Of a DNA stretch of 64,000 nucleotides, positions 54,927-64,000 are shown in pieces; positions within the stretch are counted from its first letter, which is position 1, and every line of letters starts with the position of its first letter. A model generated the notes under the pieces. The model did not search any database, had not been told where the DNA came from, and was given only the letters and a program-made list of their open reading frames with translations. This DNA comes from Oscillatoria sp. (GTDB lineage Bacteria; Cyanobacteriota; Cyanobacteriia; Cyanobacteriales; Laspinemataceae): positions 1 through 64,000 of the forward strand of contig JAABSJ010000002.1 in assembly GCA_011390515.1 (NCBI GenBank). Direction: 5' to 3'. Position numbers and translations under genes: made by a program.

Positions 54927-55538
54927 ATGCAGAAACAAAGCTGGTTAGTCACAAATGAGCGATCGCGAAAGGGTTTTGAAATGTCCAGTTCCCCGGAAGG
55001 GTTAAACCGTCCCTATCGCCTGTATCGGTTTTTGACCGAACTCGAAGATATCTTAGAAAACATCCCAGACGATCGCCTCCGACTGGCAGCAATTTCCCCC
55101 CTGGTTCGGAAATTGCTCAATCATGCCAGTTGGTTGGAAATTATGCCGATTGAACCGGACCCCCAAACCGGCTGGGAAGTCTTAATGTTATATGATGAAC
55201 CTTTATTTCCCCTCACCGTGCAGTTAGTCGCTTGGTCACCCGGGATGAAATCCCCCATTCATAACCACGGTTGTTGGGGACTGGTGGCATTGCTGAGTGG
55301 CACAGAGAAAAACACCTTTTGGGAGCGATCGCCCACCGTCGAGAGTCCCGATCGCATCCAACCCGTGGGCGATCGCCTACTCATTCCCGGAGATATCCTC
55401 TGCCTAATGCCCGATGCCATTCATCACATTGAAGCCATCGGAAATGCCCCCACGATTAGTTTTAATTTATATGGTGAAACCGACTACAATCAACGCTTTG
55501 AATTTGACCCGATTCAAGGCACAGCTAAAAACTTTTAA
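54927..55538 (+). CDS. Cupin, cysteine dioxygenase-like
   Basis: This is a 203-residue soluble protein of the cysteine dioxygenase-type cupin family. The first cupin motif supplies iron ligands in SPIHNHGCWGLVALLSG, the second has a His in MPDAIHHIEAIG. Members oxidise thiols or related substrates; the actual substrate is unknown. I start at ATG 54927 (MQKQSW) because GGGGAA lies just upstream; ATG 54981 is another possibility and a TTG at 54885 is less likely. It lies 34 bases before a histidine kinase gene and is probably co-transcribed with it. Confidence 0.85.
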   Translation: MQKQSWLVTNERSRKGFEMSSSPEGLNRPYRLYRFLTELEDILENIPDDRLRLAAISPLVRKLLNHASWLEIMPIEPDPQTGWEVLMLYDEPLFPLTVQLVAWSPGMKSPIHNHGCWGLVALLSGTEKNTFWERSPTVESPDRIQPVGDRLLIPGDILCLMPDAIHHIEAIGNAPTISFNLYGETDYNQRFEFDPIQGTAKNF

Positions 55539-55572
55539 GCCTGCAATCTCCTCTCTCAACCCCCAGTCTCTC

Positions 55573-57027
55573 ATGAATCCCTCACGCCTCATTCGAGCGG
55601 CTATCAACACTCTAACCGGGCAGCAAATTTCCACAGCATCCTTGCAATTTCGCCTCACCCTAGAATTAGTTGGCATCTCAATTTTAGGGTTAGGCAGTGT
55701 AGCATTTTGGGCCAGTTGGCACATGGAACAACACCTGATTGCCGCCCATAAGCAAACCTTGAATTATATTGCCCTGCACTTTCCAGACCAAGTGGCGTTT
55801 TATAGTGAAGAAACTTCAGTTCAAACTGGATTAGAACAAACCATCAATAAAGTTTCAACTCCCAAATTATTCGTCTGGGTAAACAGTCCCGAAGGTCAGC
55901 CGATCGCCCAGTCTCCTCAAATGAGAATTCCCCCCACAGAACTCTCCTATCTGGCCTCGGTTGTAGAAATGCCAGCCAAACCTAAAGTGATTAATTTTGG
56001 CGATCGCTACTGGGTCTTATGCGGCAGCCCTCTAACCATTGGTGGAATGCCTATCGGTCGGGTCTATTTCTCTCAAGATATCACCCAAGAGCATCGAAAA
56101 TTAATCGAGGGGAGAAGCCAATTAATTCTCGTGAGTATTTTCACAATTTTGATGTTAGCCCTCTCCATGCAAGGCCGAATTCGGAAGGCCCTACAACCGT
56201 TAGAGCAGATGAGCCGAGTAGCTAGTGCCGTTTCTGCCGATGATTTAAGCGGGGCAAAACTCCAACTTCAACAGGCTCCCGATGAGATTTTAGGATTAGC
56301 TCAATCCTTCAATGAAATGCTATTTCGTTTATCCAGTTCCTGGGAGCAACAACGGCAATTTGTGGGGAATGTTTCCCACGAATTACGCACGCCCTTAACC
56401 GTGGTGATGGGGTATCTCCAAAGTTTGTTGCGCCGCAGTACCAATTTAAGTCCTTATCAACAACAGGCATTAGAAACCGCCAGTGCAGAAACCGAACGCA
56501 CCATTCGGATGTTACAGGATTTACTGGATTTAGCCCGGGCAGATAGTGGGAATTTGCACTTTCGACTCAATCCGGTCATTCTGAATACCTTGGTGGCAGA
56601 AGTGGCATTAATGAGCCAAAAAGTCAGCAATCGTCAAGTTACCCTGATGACTACTGAGGATGAAGTGGTTGCCTGTGCCGATTGCGATCGCCTACAACAG
56701 GTTTTGATTAATTTAGTGGATAATGCGATTAAGTATTCCGGTCCAGAACAGCCGGTGGATTTACGGTTAGAAAAGAATGAAGACTATACCATGATTCATG
56801 TCTGCGATCGCGGCATTGGCATTCCCCTCCAACACCAAAACCGAATTTTTGAACGGTTTTATCGGGTGGATGAATCCATGACCCGATCGCGAGATGGGAC
56901 AGGGTTAGGGTTGGCGATCGCCAAAAGTCTCATCGAAGGCATGGAGGGACGGATTACCCTGCGATCGAAACCCGGAGAAGGTACTATTTTTACCATCGCC
57001 TTACCCATCTGGAAACCACAGTTATGA
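55573..57027 (+). CDS. Membrane-bound sensor histidine kinase
   Basis: This is a 484-residue two-component kinase. Two transmembrane helices (about residues 28-50 and 183-203) enclose an external sensor of about 130 residues. A HAMP-like linker (about 205-265) follows. The HisKA domain has the phospho-His in FVGNVSHELRTPLTVVMGYL. The HATPase domain shows N-box INLVDNAIKYS, G1 VCDRGIGIP and G2 GTGLGLAIAKSL. I start at ATG 55573 since homology begins there; the frame is open further upstream within the cupin gene. The cognate regulator is the next gene (79-base gap). Confidence 0.94.
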   Translation: MNPSRLIRAAINTLTGQQISTASLQFRLTLELVGISILGLGSVAFWASWHMEQHLIAAHKQTLNYIALHFPDQVAFYSEETSVQTGLEQTINKVSTPKLFVWVNSPEGQPIAQSPQMRIPPTELSYLASVVEMPAKPKVINFGDRYWVLCGSPLTIGGMPIGRVYFSQDITQEHRKLIEGRSQLILVSIFTILMLALSMQGRIRKALQPLEQMSRVASAVSADDLSGAKLQLQQAPDEILGLAQSFNEMLFRLSSSWEQQRQFVGNVSHELRTPLTVVMGYLQSLLRRSTNLSPYQQQALETASAETERTIRMLQDLLDLARADSGNLHFRLNPVILNTLVAEVALMSQKVSNRQVTLMTTEDEVVACADCDRLQQVLINLVDNAIKYSGPEQPVDLRLEKNEDYTMIHVCDRGIGIPLQHQNRIFERFYRVDESMTRSRDGTGLGLAIAKSLIEGMEGRITLRSKPGEGTIFTIALPIWKPQL

Positions 57028-57090
57028 CAACTCTTGTCCCCCCTCGCCTCTGAGGAGAGGGGGGCTAGGGGGGAGAGGTCCCCACAACAC

Positions 57091-57121
57091 AAACAACAAA
57101 TGACAAATGACAAATGACAAA
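57091..57121. repeat. Heptamer tract (ACAAATG)n overlapping the regulator start
   Basis: Four ACAAATG-type units occupy the place where the ribosome-binding site of the next gene should be. They supply at least three successive ATG triplets, including the start codon used. Confidence 0.8.
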
Positions 57122-57799
57122 TCCGATCGCATTCTCCTCATTGAAGATGACCCTAAACTCGCCCAATTCATTGCCGACGAACTCACCCTGGAGGGATATC
57201 AGGTAACCGTTGCTGGGAATGGATTGGACGGACTCCGCATCGCCCGCGAGTCTCAACCGGACTTATTAATTTTAGATTGGATGCTGCCCGGACTCTCGGG
57301 ATTAGACCTCTGTTTACGTCTTCGCAACACCGGAAGTCAAGTTCCGATTGTGATGTTAACGGCCAAAGATGAAATCAGCGATCGCGTCTTGGGGTTAAAT
57401 TCAGGGGCCGATGATTATGTTACCAAACCCTTCAGTATCGAAGAATTACTCGCCCGAATTAAAGCGCGTCTGCGGCGCATTCATCCCCATGACCCGGATA
57501 TTTTAGAATTTGAAGACCTCAGTTTAAATCGCCCCACTCGTGAAGTGTATCGCGGCAGTCATTTAATTGAACTCACCGCGAAAGAATTTGATTTGTTAGA
57601 GTTTCTGCTGCGCCATCCTCGCCAAGTCCTCACCCGAGACCAAATTTTAGAACAAGTTTGGGGATATGACTTTATGGGGGAGTCCAATATTATTGAAGTT
57701 TATATTCGCGCTTTACGGATCAAGCTAGAGGTCCACAATTCCAAGCGTCTAGTCCAGACTGTGCGCGGTGTGGGGTATGTCTTGCGGGAGTATGCCTAG
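57107..57799 (+). CDS. OmpR-type response regulator, partner of the upstream kinase
   Basis: This is a 230-residue regulator. The receiver has the acidic pair in LIEDDPK, phospho-acceptor Asp in LLILDWMLPGLSGL (about residue 57), and Thr/Lys in MLTAKDE and YVTKPFS. The winged-helix DNA-binding domain (about 130-230) ends RLVQTVRGVGYVLREYA. It lies next to the histidine kinase and is its likely partner. The start ATG 57107 (MTNDKSDR) lies in a heptamer tract with no normal Shine-Dalgarno sequence, so translation may be coupled to the kinase or vary with repeat number. Confidence 0.93.
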   Translation: MTNDKSDRILLIEDDPKLAQFIADELTLEGYQVTVAGNGLDGLRIARESQPDLLILDWMLPGLSGLDLCLRLRNTGSQVPIVMLTAKDEISDRVLGLNSGADDYVTKPFSIEELLARIKARLRRIHPHDPDILEFEDLSLNRPTREVYRGSHLIELTAKEFDLLEFLLRHPRQVLTRDQILEQVWGYDFMGESNIIEVYIRALRIKLEVHNSKRLVQTVRGVGYVLREYA

Positions 57800-58688
57800 A
57801 CCCTATTCGGTCTTGAAACCCCTGATTTTAAAATTAGGTCGAGGGACTTTTTTCCTGTTGCTACATCCGACAGGGGGCTGGGTTCTGCGGTGAATAATGT
57901 CTAAAAATAGCCAGAATTGCGATCGCAAATGTAGCGCATCCTTTTAAGGGAACTCCAAAAAATAAAATCTTCTATCAGAGATCCCCCGACAGTCCCCCTG
58001 ATTATCCCCCGACAGTCCCCGTTAATAAGGGGGAAGCCAGAGGAATAAATGTTTATTTCACGGGGGGCTTGAATAATTCTGCAAAACTTCTAATGCAGAA
58101 GTTTTTTTATGGAAATCCCTAATAGACCGCTTGCAAAATACCGGATATAACCCCCCAACCCCCCTTAAAAAGCCCCCCTTCTTAAGGGGGGTTGGGGGGA
58201 TCTATCCTTTTTTTTGCAAGCAGTCTATTCAGGGGCGATCGCAATCGTTTTTCTGGGTCTGGAATTCCCCCTTTCCGGATTGTTCTGCCCTTGAATCCAT
58301 ATATTTTGTGGCGATCGTCCAATAAAAATCAAACAGTTTCTTCCCCACCGATTCCGTAGGAATACTCCGAATGACGGAAGGAATTTCTAATTAAATCAAA
58401 AACCTCTCCAAATGTATTCCTCAAGTTTTATCTCCGGTTAGAGAGATTTATGTCCCCAGAGAGAAATTAAATTTTATCCTCGACAGTTTCCTCTAATTAG
58501 CAACAAAATAAGACAGGAACACATTAGGGCGCATTCCTGACCAGCACCATTTAATTCAAATGCCCTCAAAGATAGCAATCTTTTTTGTTATTTAGAATTC
58601 CTCAATATTCACAAGAATTGAGGGTAGATTTTCCTTGGCTTAATGCGCTCAAAAAATCTACTGTCCTGAATAAATTTAGATAAAAAGT
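57800..58688. other. Long intergenic region with repeats upstream of the RTX gene
   Basis: This stretch of 889 bases without a supported gene includes tandem ATCCCCCGACAGTCCCC units (about 57983-58020). It also includes an inverted TTTTTTGG/CCAAAAAA-type sequence near 57948 and 1230, and a complete family B MITE (58123-58227). The last 450 bases are AT-rich and should contain the promoter of the RTX gene. Confidence 0.6.
58123..58227. mobile_element. MITE family B, uninterrupted copy
   Basis: This element of about 105 bp has ends TAGACCGCTTGCAAAA and TTTTGCAAGCAGTCTA. Its internal palindrome is CCCCCCAACCCCCCTTAA / TTAAGGGGGGTTGGGGGG. It is the intact form of the elements at 6716 and 37627. 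Confidence 0.85.
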
Positions 58689-61600
58689 ATGATACCCAAT
58701 ATTATTTTTGGCCCAGAATTCGGTGAGGTCATTATCGGGTCTGAAGAAGCTGATTATATTCTCGCCAATGAAGGAAATGATACCGTGCGCGGCGGTCCAG
58801 GGGATGACCTGATTGATGGCGGTCCCGGTGAAGATTGGCTGTATGGAGACCCAGGCAATGACACCCTTTTAGGGAATGAAGACAACGACACCATCTTTGG
58901 CGGTCTAGGCAGTCCGGTGCCAGTGGGACCCTTACTCGACCAAGACTTAGTTTTTGGGAACACCGGAAACGACTATCTCCACGGCAATGAAGGAAACGAT
59001 ACCATTTACGGGGGAAAAAATGACGACCTGATCCACGGTGGCAAAGATGATGACTGGTTACATGGGGACCTGGGCAACGATACCGTGTTTGGGGACCTGG
59101 GTAACGATACCATCTATGGCGGCCCTGCCGATCCAGTCCGCGTCCTGTTAGATGGCAATGACTTACTCTTTGGGGTCACTGGTCAGAACTTGATGCAAGG
59201 GAATGTCGGGGATGACACCATCTTCGGCGGCATCGGAATGGATGTGATTTATGGCGGTCAAGGTAACGATCTGGTCATTGGCAATGTCGGTTCTGACATC
59301 ATCTTTGGTGACAAAGGCAATGACACCATCTACGGCGGCACCGGCAACCCAGACATCAGAGACCCCGAGAGTCACGATTTCATCGTAGGGGGGGATGGAA
59401 ATGACCATCTCCACGGCAATGAAGGGAATGATACCCTCGTCGGCGTCAGTGGTTCCAATCTGATGCGCGGGGGTCAAGGGGAGGACCTGATTTATGGGGC
59501 GGACTGCAATGACCTGATTTATGGGGATAAAGGGTCAGATACCCTAGTTGGGGGAGGCGGTGCCGATATTTTTGCGATCGGCGTGACCACCGGCAGTCCA
59601 GTTTTGGAGGAAGCTGACCATATCCTGGATTTTGGAAATGGGTATAACCTGATTGGATTAGACCAAGGTCAAACCTTAGAGAATCTGAATATTTTCCAAG
59701 GGGAAGGAGAATATGCCGCCCATGCGATCATCCAAGATCGGACCACCGGCGAATATTTGGCGATCGTTCATAACACCGACGCCACGACTCTCACCCCGAA
59801 TCGGTTCACACTGGATCTAGTCCTTAACATGGGTTGCGATGGGGATGTTCCCCCGGTGGCAACCCTTGGTGATGGAGACTTGCGATCGGGAGAGGTGCCA
59901 GGGGAAGCGCCCGTGGAAGAGGGACCAATGCCCCAGGAAATCCAAGACCAAATCGCCACCGGAGCGCCCGGGATTATCTTTGGGCCTATACCCCAGAATC
60001 CAACACCCACAGAGGAACCGCCCACGATTGTCTTTGCGCCACAGCCTAGCGTAATACAACCCCCTGTGATTCCTGCTCCGGCACCGGACCCCACACCGGC
60101 ATCGGACCCCAATCAACCGCCAACGGTGACCAATCCCCTGGCGGACCAAACGGCCACAGGGGGAGAAGAATTTAGCTTTGCAGTTCCCGAGGATTCCTTT
60201 ACCGACCCTGAAGGCGACCCGTTAACCTTTACGGCAACGTTGGGCGATGGTTCACCGTTACCCGATTGGCTAACTTTTAACCCGGCAACGGGAGAATTGA
60301 GTGGAACGCCACAGAATGACGATGCTGGCGATTTGGAAATTGCTGTAACTGCTGATGATGGTCAGGGGAATACGATCACGGATACTTTTGCTCTCGGAGT
60401 TGATGAGGGCATTGGGGAGAACATTCGGCCAGAGGTCAACCTAAATTCGGAGGAACCCGGGGTGGATACGACGGTGACCTTTGATCCGGAAACGGAGGGA
60501 GTGCCGATCGCCGAAAATGCTCTAGTAACTGACCCAGATTCTGACAATAACATCCTCTCTGGTGCCACGGTGCGGATCACCAACCCACTCGACGGGGAAG
60601 CGGAAGAACTGATCGTCGATACAGAAGGGACAAATATTATCGCAACGGTTGAAAACGGTGTAGTCACCCTCAGCGGCGATGATGATGTCGAAAATTACGA
60701 GCGAGTGCTACAACGAATCCGCTACAACAATACCGCCGACAATCCAGACCTCAGCGATCGGGAAATCGAAATCGTTGTCAACGATGGGATTGATGAGAGT
60801 CCCGTGGCCGTTGCCACGGTCGAGTTTCCTCCTGCGGCTGCTTTGGAAGTAACCAAAACCGTGAGCGATGCACAGGGGACGATTGGAGAAGAACTCAGCT
60901 ATACCGTCACCTTAACGAACGAAGGTGGAATGCCCGCCACAGGAATTACGGTGACTGAATCATTACCCAACTGGCTGCGGGATATTACTTTCACTCCCAC
61001 CGCAGGAAACTACGATGAGACGGCGGATGTTTGGACCATTCCCCGTTTAGAAGGGGGAGAAACCACCACCCTGACCATTGAGGGGACTCTCACTCGCTGG
61101 GGAACGATTCCCAATCGCGCCCAGTTGACAGCCTTCAACCAAGGGGAACCGGACGAGGAACCCGCATTGGCCCAGGCGCTGTCGCCCCTGCCTGTCAATG
61201 GAGATATTACCTTAGAGAATATGACTTTGGGCTTCGGGGGATTTGTCATCTATGGTAAGGAACCCGGCGACTGGAGTGGCAGGAGTGTCTCTTCTGGTGG
61301 AGATATCAACAACGATGGCTACAATGACCTGTTAATCGGTACCCGCTTTGGGGATGGACCCGATGGCACCCGCCCTGGTGCAGGTCAAGGGTATGTGGTC
61401 TTCGGTGGTCCTGATATCGGTCCCGTCATAGACCTCGGAGACCTTGATGGGACGAATGGCTTCGCCATCTATGGCATTGACCCAGGCGACTCTATCGGGC
61501 GAGCATTGAGCAATGCCGGGGATCTCAACGGTGACGGCTTTGACGACATTGTGATCGCCTCGCGCTTTGCCGATGGCCCTGAGAATAACAGGGAGGGTGC

Positions 61601-63233
61601 TGGCGAAACATACGTGATCTTTGGCGGGACAAAGACGGAGTTTGCTCCCAGCATTGACCTAGCTAATCTGGACGGGACCAATGGCGTGACGATCTTCGGC
61701 AGGGACCCTGAAGACATGAGTGGCCGGGATGTCCATGCGGGGGATATCAATGGGAATGGTTATGATGACCTGATTATTGGCGCTAACATGGCCGATGGGC
61801 CAGACAATACCCGGGAGAATGCGGGGGAAACTTATGTGCTGTTCGGTGGACCTGACTTTAACGGTGATATTGACCTCTTGGATCTGGACGGGACCAATGG
61901 CTTTACGATATTCGGCAGGCAGGCAGGAGACTTGAGTGGTCGATCGCCCCGGGTTGCCGGAGATGTCAACGGCAATGGTTATAATGACCTGATTATTGGT
62001 GCGCCCCAAGCTGATGATGATGATAATACAGAAGCGGTTGGGGAAACCTATCTGGTCTATGGCGGTCCCAACTTTGATGCGACTCTCGACCTTCAGGATC
62101 TTGATGGCACGAATGGGGTGATTATTTCGGGTATCAATGAGGGTGACTTGAGTGGGCGATCGGTTGGCAATGCCGGAGATGTCAATGGCGATGGCTATGA
62201 TGACATTATTATCGGCGCTCAAGGAGCTAATGATGAGGCTGGGGAGAGTTATGTGATTTTCGGTGGACTGAACTTGCCCGCTACGATTGACCTGAAAACT
62301 CTGGATGGGACGAATGGGTTTACCATCGCGGGTGTTGAGCCTGGGGGCTTGGCTGGGCGATCGGTCTCTAATGCCGGAGATATCAATGGGGATGGCTATG
62401 ATGACTTGATTATCAATGCTTCCCTAGCACCGGGACTCAATGGTGAAGATGAAGCCGGACAAAGTTATGTTCTGTTTGGAGGCCCTACGTTTGATGCCTC
62501 AATCAATCTCGACAATCTCGACGGCAGCAATGGGTTTACCCTGTATGGAATTACGGCAGGCGATCGCACGGGGCGATCGGTCAGCGCGGGGGATGTCAAT
62601 GGCGACGGGTTCGAGGATATCCTGGTCGGTGCTCCGGAAGGGGATGGTCCCGACGGTAGTCGGGTAAATGCCGGGGAAACATACCTCGTCTATGGCGGTG
62701 ATTTCACCGGGGATGTCACCCAACTCGGTGGTACTGGCAACGATCTGCTCACAGGAACTGCTCAAGCGGATGTGCTCATTGGCGGACAAGGGGATGATAC
62801 CCTCATTGGCAATGGCGGTCCTGATGTCTTCTATGGCGGTGCCGGAAACGATGTCCTGACGATTTCTGATCGTGACTTCCGTCGCATTGACGGGGGCAGT
62901 GCAGATGATACCCTCCGTCTGGATGGGGATAATTTTGACCTGGATTTGAGGAATATTTCCCGGAATCGGATTCGCAATATCGAGATACTCGACCTGAATG
63001 GGGGTAACAATAGTTTGACCCTCGATCGCCTGGAAGTCATCGGATTTTCCGATCGCCGCAATCGCCTAGTGGTGATGGGGGACCAGACAAACAGTCTAAC
63101 GGTTTCCGGTGATTGGGTTTCCGGGGGTAGTACGGTGTTCGGTGAGGATACCTACAATGTCTATACCTCGGGTCCAGCCCAGTTATGGGTTCAAGAGGAC
63201 ATTTCTGACGCAGACGTTAATTTAATCGGCTGA
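58689..63233 (+). CDS. Giant RTX / Ig-like / FG-GAP exoprotein
   Basis: This is a 1514-residue, very acidic protein. Residues 1-310 contain many calcium-binding RTX nonapeptides (GGxGxDxLx type). A linker rich in Pro (about 395-475) leads to a putative Ig-like domain (about 476-575, L-x-F-N-P-A-T-G-E-L-S-G-T-P), a cadherin-like segment (about 580-715) and a DUF11 domain (about 718-835). Seven FG-GAP/integrin-alpha-like repeats (about 845-1345, each with GDINGDGYDDLIIGA-like calcium loops) follow, then a short RTX block and a non-repetitive C-terminus. There is no N-terminal signal, which together with RTX repeats points to type I secretion. It is probably a surface or matrix protein. No exporter genes are near. 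Confidence 0.92.
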   Translation: MIPNIIFGPEFGEVIIGSEEADYILANEGNDTVRGGPGDDLIDGGPGEDWLYGDPGNDTLLGNEDNDTIFGGLGSPVPVGPLLDQDLVFGNTGNDYLHGNEGNDTIYGGKNDDLIHGGKDDDWLHGDLGNDTVFGDLGNDTIYGGPADPVRVLLDGNDLLFGVTGQNLMQGNVGDDTIFGGIGMDVIYGGQGNDLVIGNVGSDIIFGDKGNDTIYGGTGNPDIRDPESHDFIVGGDGNDHLHGNEGNDTLVGVSGSNLMRGGQGEDLIYGADCNDLIYGDKGSDTLVGGGGADIFAIGVTTGSPVLEEADHILDFGNGYNLIGLDQGQTLENLNIFQGEGEYAAHAIIQDRTTGEYLAIVHNTDATTLTPNRFTLDLVLNMGCDGDVPPVATLGDGDLRSGEVPGEAPVEEGPMPQEIQDQIATGAPGIIFGPIPQNPTPTEEPPTIVFAPQPSVIQPPVIPAPAPDPTPASDPNQPPTVTNPLADQTATGGEEFSFAVPEDSFTDPEGDPLTFTATLGDGSPLPDWLTFNPATGELSGTPQNDDAGDLEIAVTADDGQGNTITDTFALGVDEGIGENIRPEVNLNSEEPGVDTTVTFDPETEGVPIAENALVTDPDSDNNILSGATVRITNPLDGEAEELIVDTEGTNIIATVENGVVTLSGDDDVENYERVLQRIRYNNTADNPDLSDREIEIVVNDGIDESPVAVATVEFPPAAALEVTKTVSDAQGTIGEELSYTVTLTNEGGMPATGITVTESLPNWLRDITFTPTAGNYDETADVWTIPRLEGGETTTLTIEGTLTRWGTIPNRAQLTAFNQGEPDEEPALAQALSPLPVNGDITLENMTLGFGGFVIYGKEPGDWSGRSVSSGGDINNDGYNDLLIGTRFGDGPDGTRPGAGQGYVVFGGPDIGPVIDLGDLDGTNGFAIYGIDPGDSIGRALSNAGDLNGDGFDDIVIASRFADGPENNREGAGETYVIFGGTKTEFAPSIDLANLDGTNGVTIFGRDPEDMSGRDVHAGDINGNGYDDLIIGANMADGPDNTRENAGETYVLFGGPDFNGDIDLLDLDGTNGFTIFGRQAGDLSGRSPRVAGDVNGNGYNDLIIGAPQADDDDNTEAVGETYLVYGGPNFDATLDLQDLDGTNGVIISGINEGDLSGRSVGNAGDVNGDGYDDIIIGAQGANDEAGESYVIFGGLNLPATIDLKTLDGTNGFTIAGVEPGGLAGRSVSNAGDINGDGYDDLIINASLAPGLNGEDEAGQSYVLFGGPTFDASINLDNLDGSNGFTLYGITAGDRTGRSVSAGDVNGDGFEDILVGAPEGDGPDGSRVNAGETYLVYGGDFTGDVTQLGGTGNDLLTGTAQADVLIGGQGDDTLIGNGGPDVFYGGAGNDVLTISDRDFRRIDGGSADDTLRLDGDNFDLDLRNISRNRIRNIEILDLNGGNNSLTLDRLEVIGFSDRRNRLVVMGDQTNSLTVSGDWVSGGSTVFGEDTYNVYTSGPAQLWVQEDISDADVNLIG

Positions 63234-63260
63234 GAATTGTCGCCTGAGTTCTAACAGGTC

Positions 63261-63292
63261 GGGGGTGTGATGGTTTAGACCATCACACCCCC
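63261..63292. terminator. 14-bp hairpin after the RTX gene
   Basis: GGGGGTGTGATGGT (63261-63274) and ACCATCACACCCCC (63279-63292) pair perfectly around TTAG. It lies 28 bases after the RTX stop. No T-run follows on the plus strand, so it is a transcription end or mRNA-stabilising structure by inference. Confidence 0.6.
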
Positions 63293-63389
63293 GATTTGAG
63301 TCAGGTTGAATACTCCATCCGCCACCTTCTCCCACAGTTACCCAGGCGAATTGATACCGATTGCTTCAATAGGATTTTAAAACCCGTTC

Positions 63390-63629
63390 TTACGGCGTGA
63401 TTTGATTCGGGGTATCGGGATTAGTCATGGGTTCCTCTCCTGTAGGAAAAGAAGCCACCAATAGTCCCAAAAGGACTGCCAGAATCAGCAGTAAAAATCC
63501 GCCAACCATCTGGGTTTGTCTGACCAGTTTTCGTCCCGTCGGACTTTCCGTAAAATTGGCCTCTTCGTGCGACATGGCTTCCTCTGCCACCTGGCGATCG
63601 CCTCTCGTTGGGTTGTTAGGTCGATTCAT
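63390..63629 (-). CDS. Small single-pass membrane protein
   Basis: This is a 79-residue protein from ATG 63629, preceded by GAGGGACAG; an in-frame ATG at 63698 would add 23 residues. The N-terminus is polar (MNRPNNPTRGDRQVAEEAMS), and one transmembrane helix follows (about residues 43-64, MVGGFLLLILAVLLGLLVAS). The Pro-rich tail is short. I do not recognise the family. It is convergent with the RTX gene. Confidence 0.55.
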   Translation of the reverse strand: MNRPNNPTRGDRQVAEEAMSHEEANFTESPTGRKLVRQTQMVGGFLLLILAVLLGLLVASFPTGEEPMTNPDTPNQITP

Positions 63630-64000
63630 AACACGCTGTCCCTCTATATTTATCTGAGAATTTACTCTCAGTTTCTCTAGTGGAACCCTTCCTGTCATCT
63701 ATCCCCAGAGGAATTTTAACAACCCAATTCGCTCATCTTTCAATTAATTTAACCTTCCATAAAAAATTAATAACTTTTCGGCTTTCTGGCTAAATTAATA
63801 TAAGAATTACTCCCTCTATAGCGCAGCATTATTACACTTTAACAGGACTTCAAGCCTCTCCTCAAAGCCACCCCTCAATGTAGGGGCGATTCGCGAATCG
63901 CCCGCCCTCCAGATTGATTTCGGTGTAGTTTTACTAAAAACCGTGAGGCTTTCTAACCACAAAAAACCGACGATTTTTATCCAATTCCCTGACATAGCAA
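63630..64000. other. Right-end intergenic region
   Basis: No gene is supported. It holds the promoter of the small membrane protein and, at 63884-63903, a 20-bp perfect palindrome (GGGCGATTCGCGAATCGCCC) of the dispersed family seen at 6673, 37593 and 54709. Confidence 0.5.

Noticed and set aside
55414-55572. N-terminal extension of the histidine kinase
   Set aside because: The extra 53 codons overlap the cupin gene in another frame, and similarity to kinases starts at ATG 55573.
59163-60149. Several antisense frames of 100 codons or more within the RTX gene
   Set aside because: They mirror the repetitive GC-rich coding sequence and show no independent protein features.

Overview
The window is chromosomal DNA of a cyanobacterium, most likely a filamentous non-heterocystous (Oscillatoriales-type) one. 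Direct signs are the photosynthesis genes (petJ, psbV, psbV2, ycf3), very frequent HIP1 octamers (GCGATCGC), many dispersed palindromic and heptanucleotide repeats, and a large set of signalling and CHAT/WD40 genes. No species can be named from the sequence alone.

Layout. 1-0.9 kb: 3' end of a CHAT-protease gene. 1.3-6.5 kb: rhomboid protease, then cytochromes petJ, psbV2 and psbV on the minus strand, with a CBS-GGDEF diguanylate cyclase set between petJ and psbV2. 6.9-9.4 kb: housekeeping genes (accD, a DUF2007 protein, ycf3, gatC). 9.6-18.3 kb: the most unusual block, four co-directional genes. These are a CHAT/AAA-like ATPase/class III nucleotide cyclase fusion, an AAA-like/seven-bladed WD40 protein, an AAA-like/transmembrane/CHAT protein and a conserved protein of unknown function. 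The ATPase modules of genes 2 and 3 are clear duplicates carrying different C-terminal domains. 18.6-25 kb: prepilin peptidase, two small hypotheticals, a three-gene cassette of unknown function whose last gene is broken by a nonsense codon and a 99-bp miniature element, two tRNA-Val genes around radC, a DUF2227 protein and mazG.

25.5-33.9 kb: an arsenic island (arsR, SphX-like anion-binding protein, ACR3 arsenite exporter, arsC, with ArsR-type operators before the SphX and ACR3 genes) followed by a complete phosphate transporter (pstS, pstC, pstA, pstB) with PHO-box-like repeats before pstS. 34.4-42.5 kb: patatin phospholipase, a small membrane protein, M28 peptidase, proA, a 3'(2'),5'-bisphosphate nucleotidase and a class I lysyl-tRNA synthetase. 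42.7-46.7 kb: a second, differently built phosphate transporter (SphX-like binding protein, fused PstC-PstA permease, PstB) on the minus strand. 47.1-52.7 kb: a response regulator and a partner-switching module (STAS antagonist, RsbW-like kinase, multi-PAS PP2C phosphatase) next to a STAS-sugar transferase fusion, which suggests control of polysaccharide synthesis. 53.7-57.8 kb: thioredoxin lipoprotein, cupin/cysteine dioxygenase-like protein, histidine kinase and response regulator. 58.7-63.2 kb: a giant RTX/FG-GAP exoprotein.

Non-coding space is rich in repeats. These are TA-flanked MITEs (five copies of one family, three loci of another, one nested in the other), 31-36 bp arrays built on AACGACTTCAGTCGTT at three loci, heptamer tracts that in two places run into translation starts, and several long perfect palindromes. 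No CRISPR array, rRNA operon, prophage or intact transposase gene was seen.
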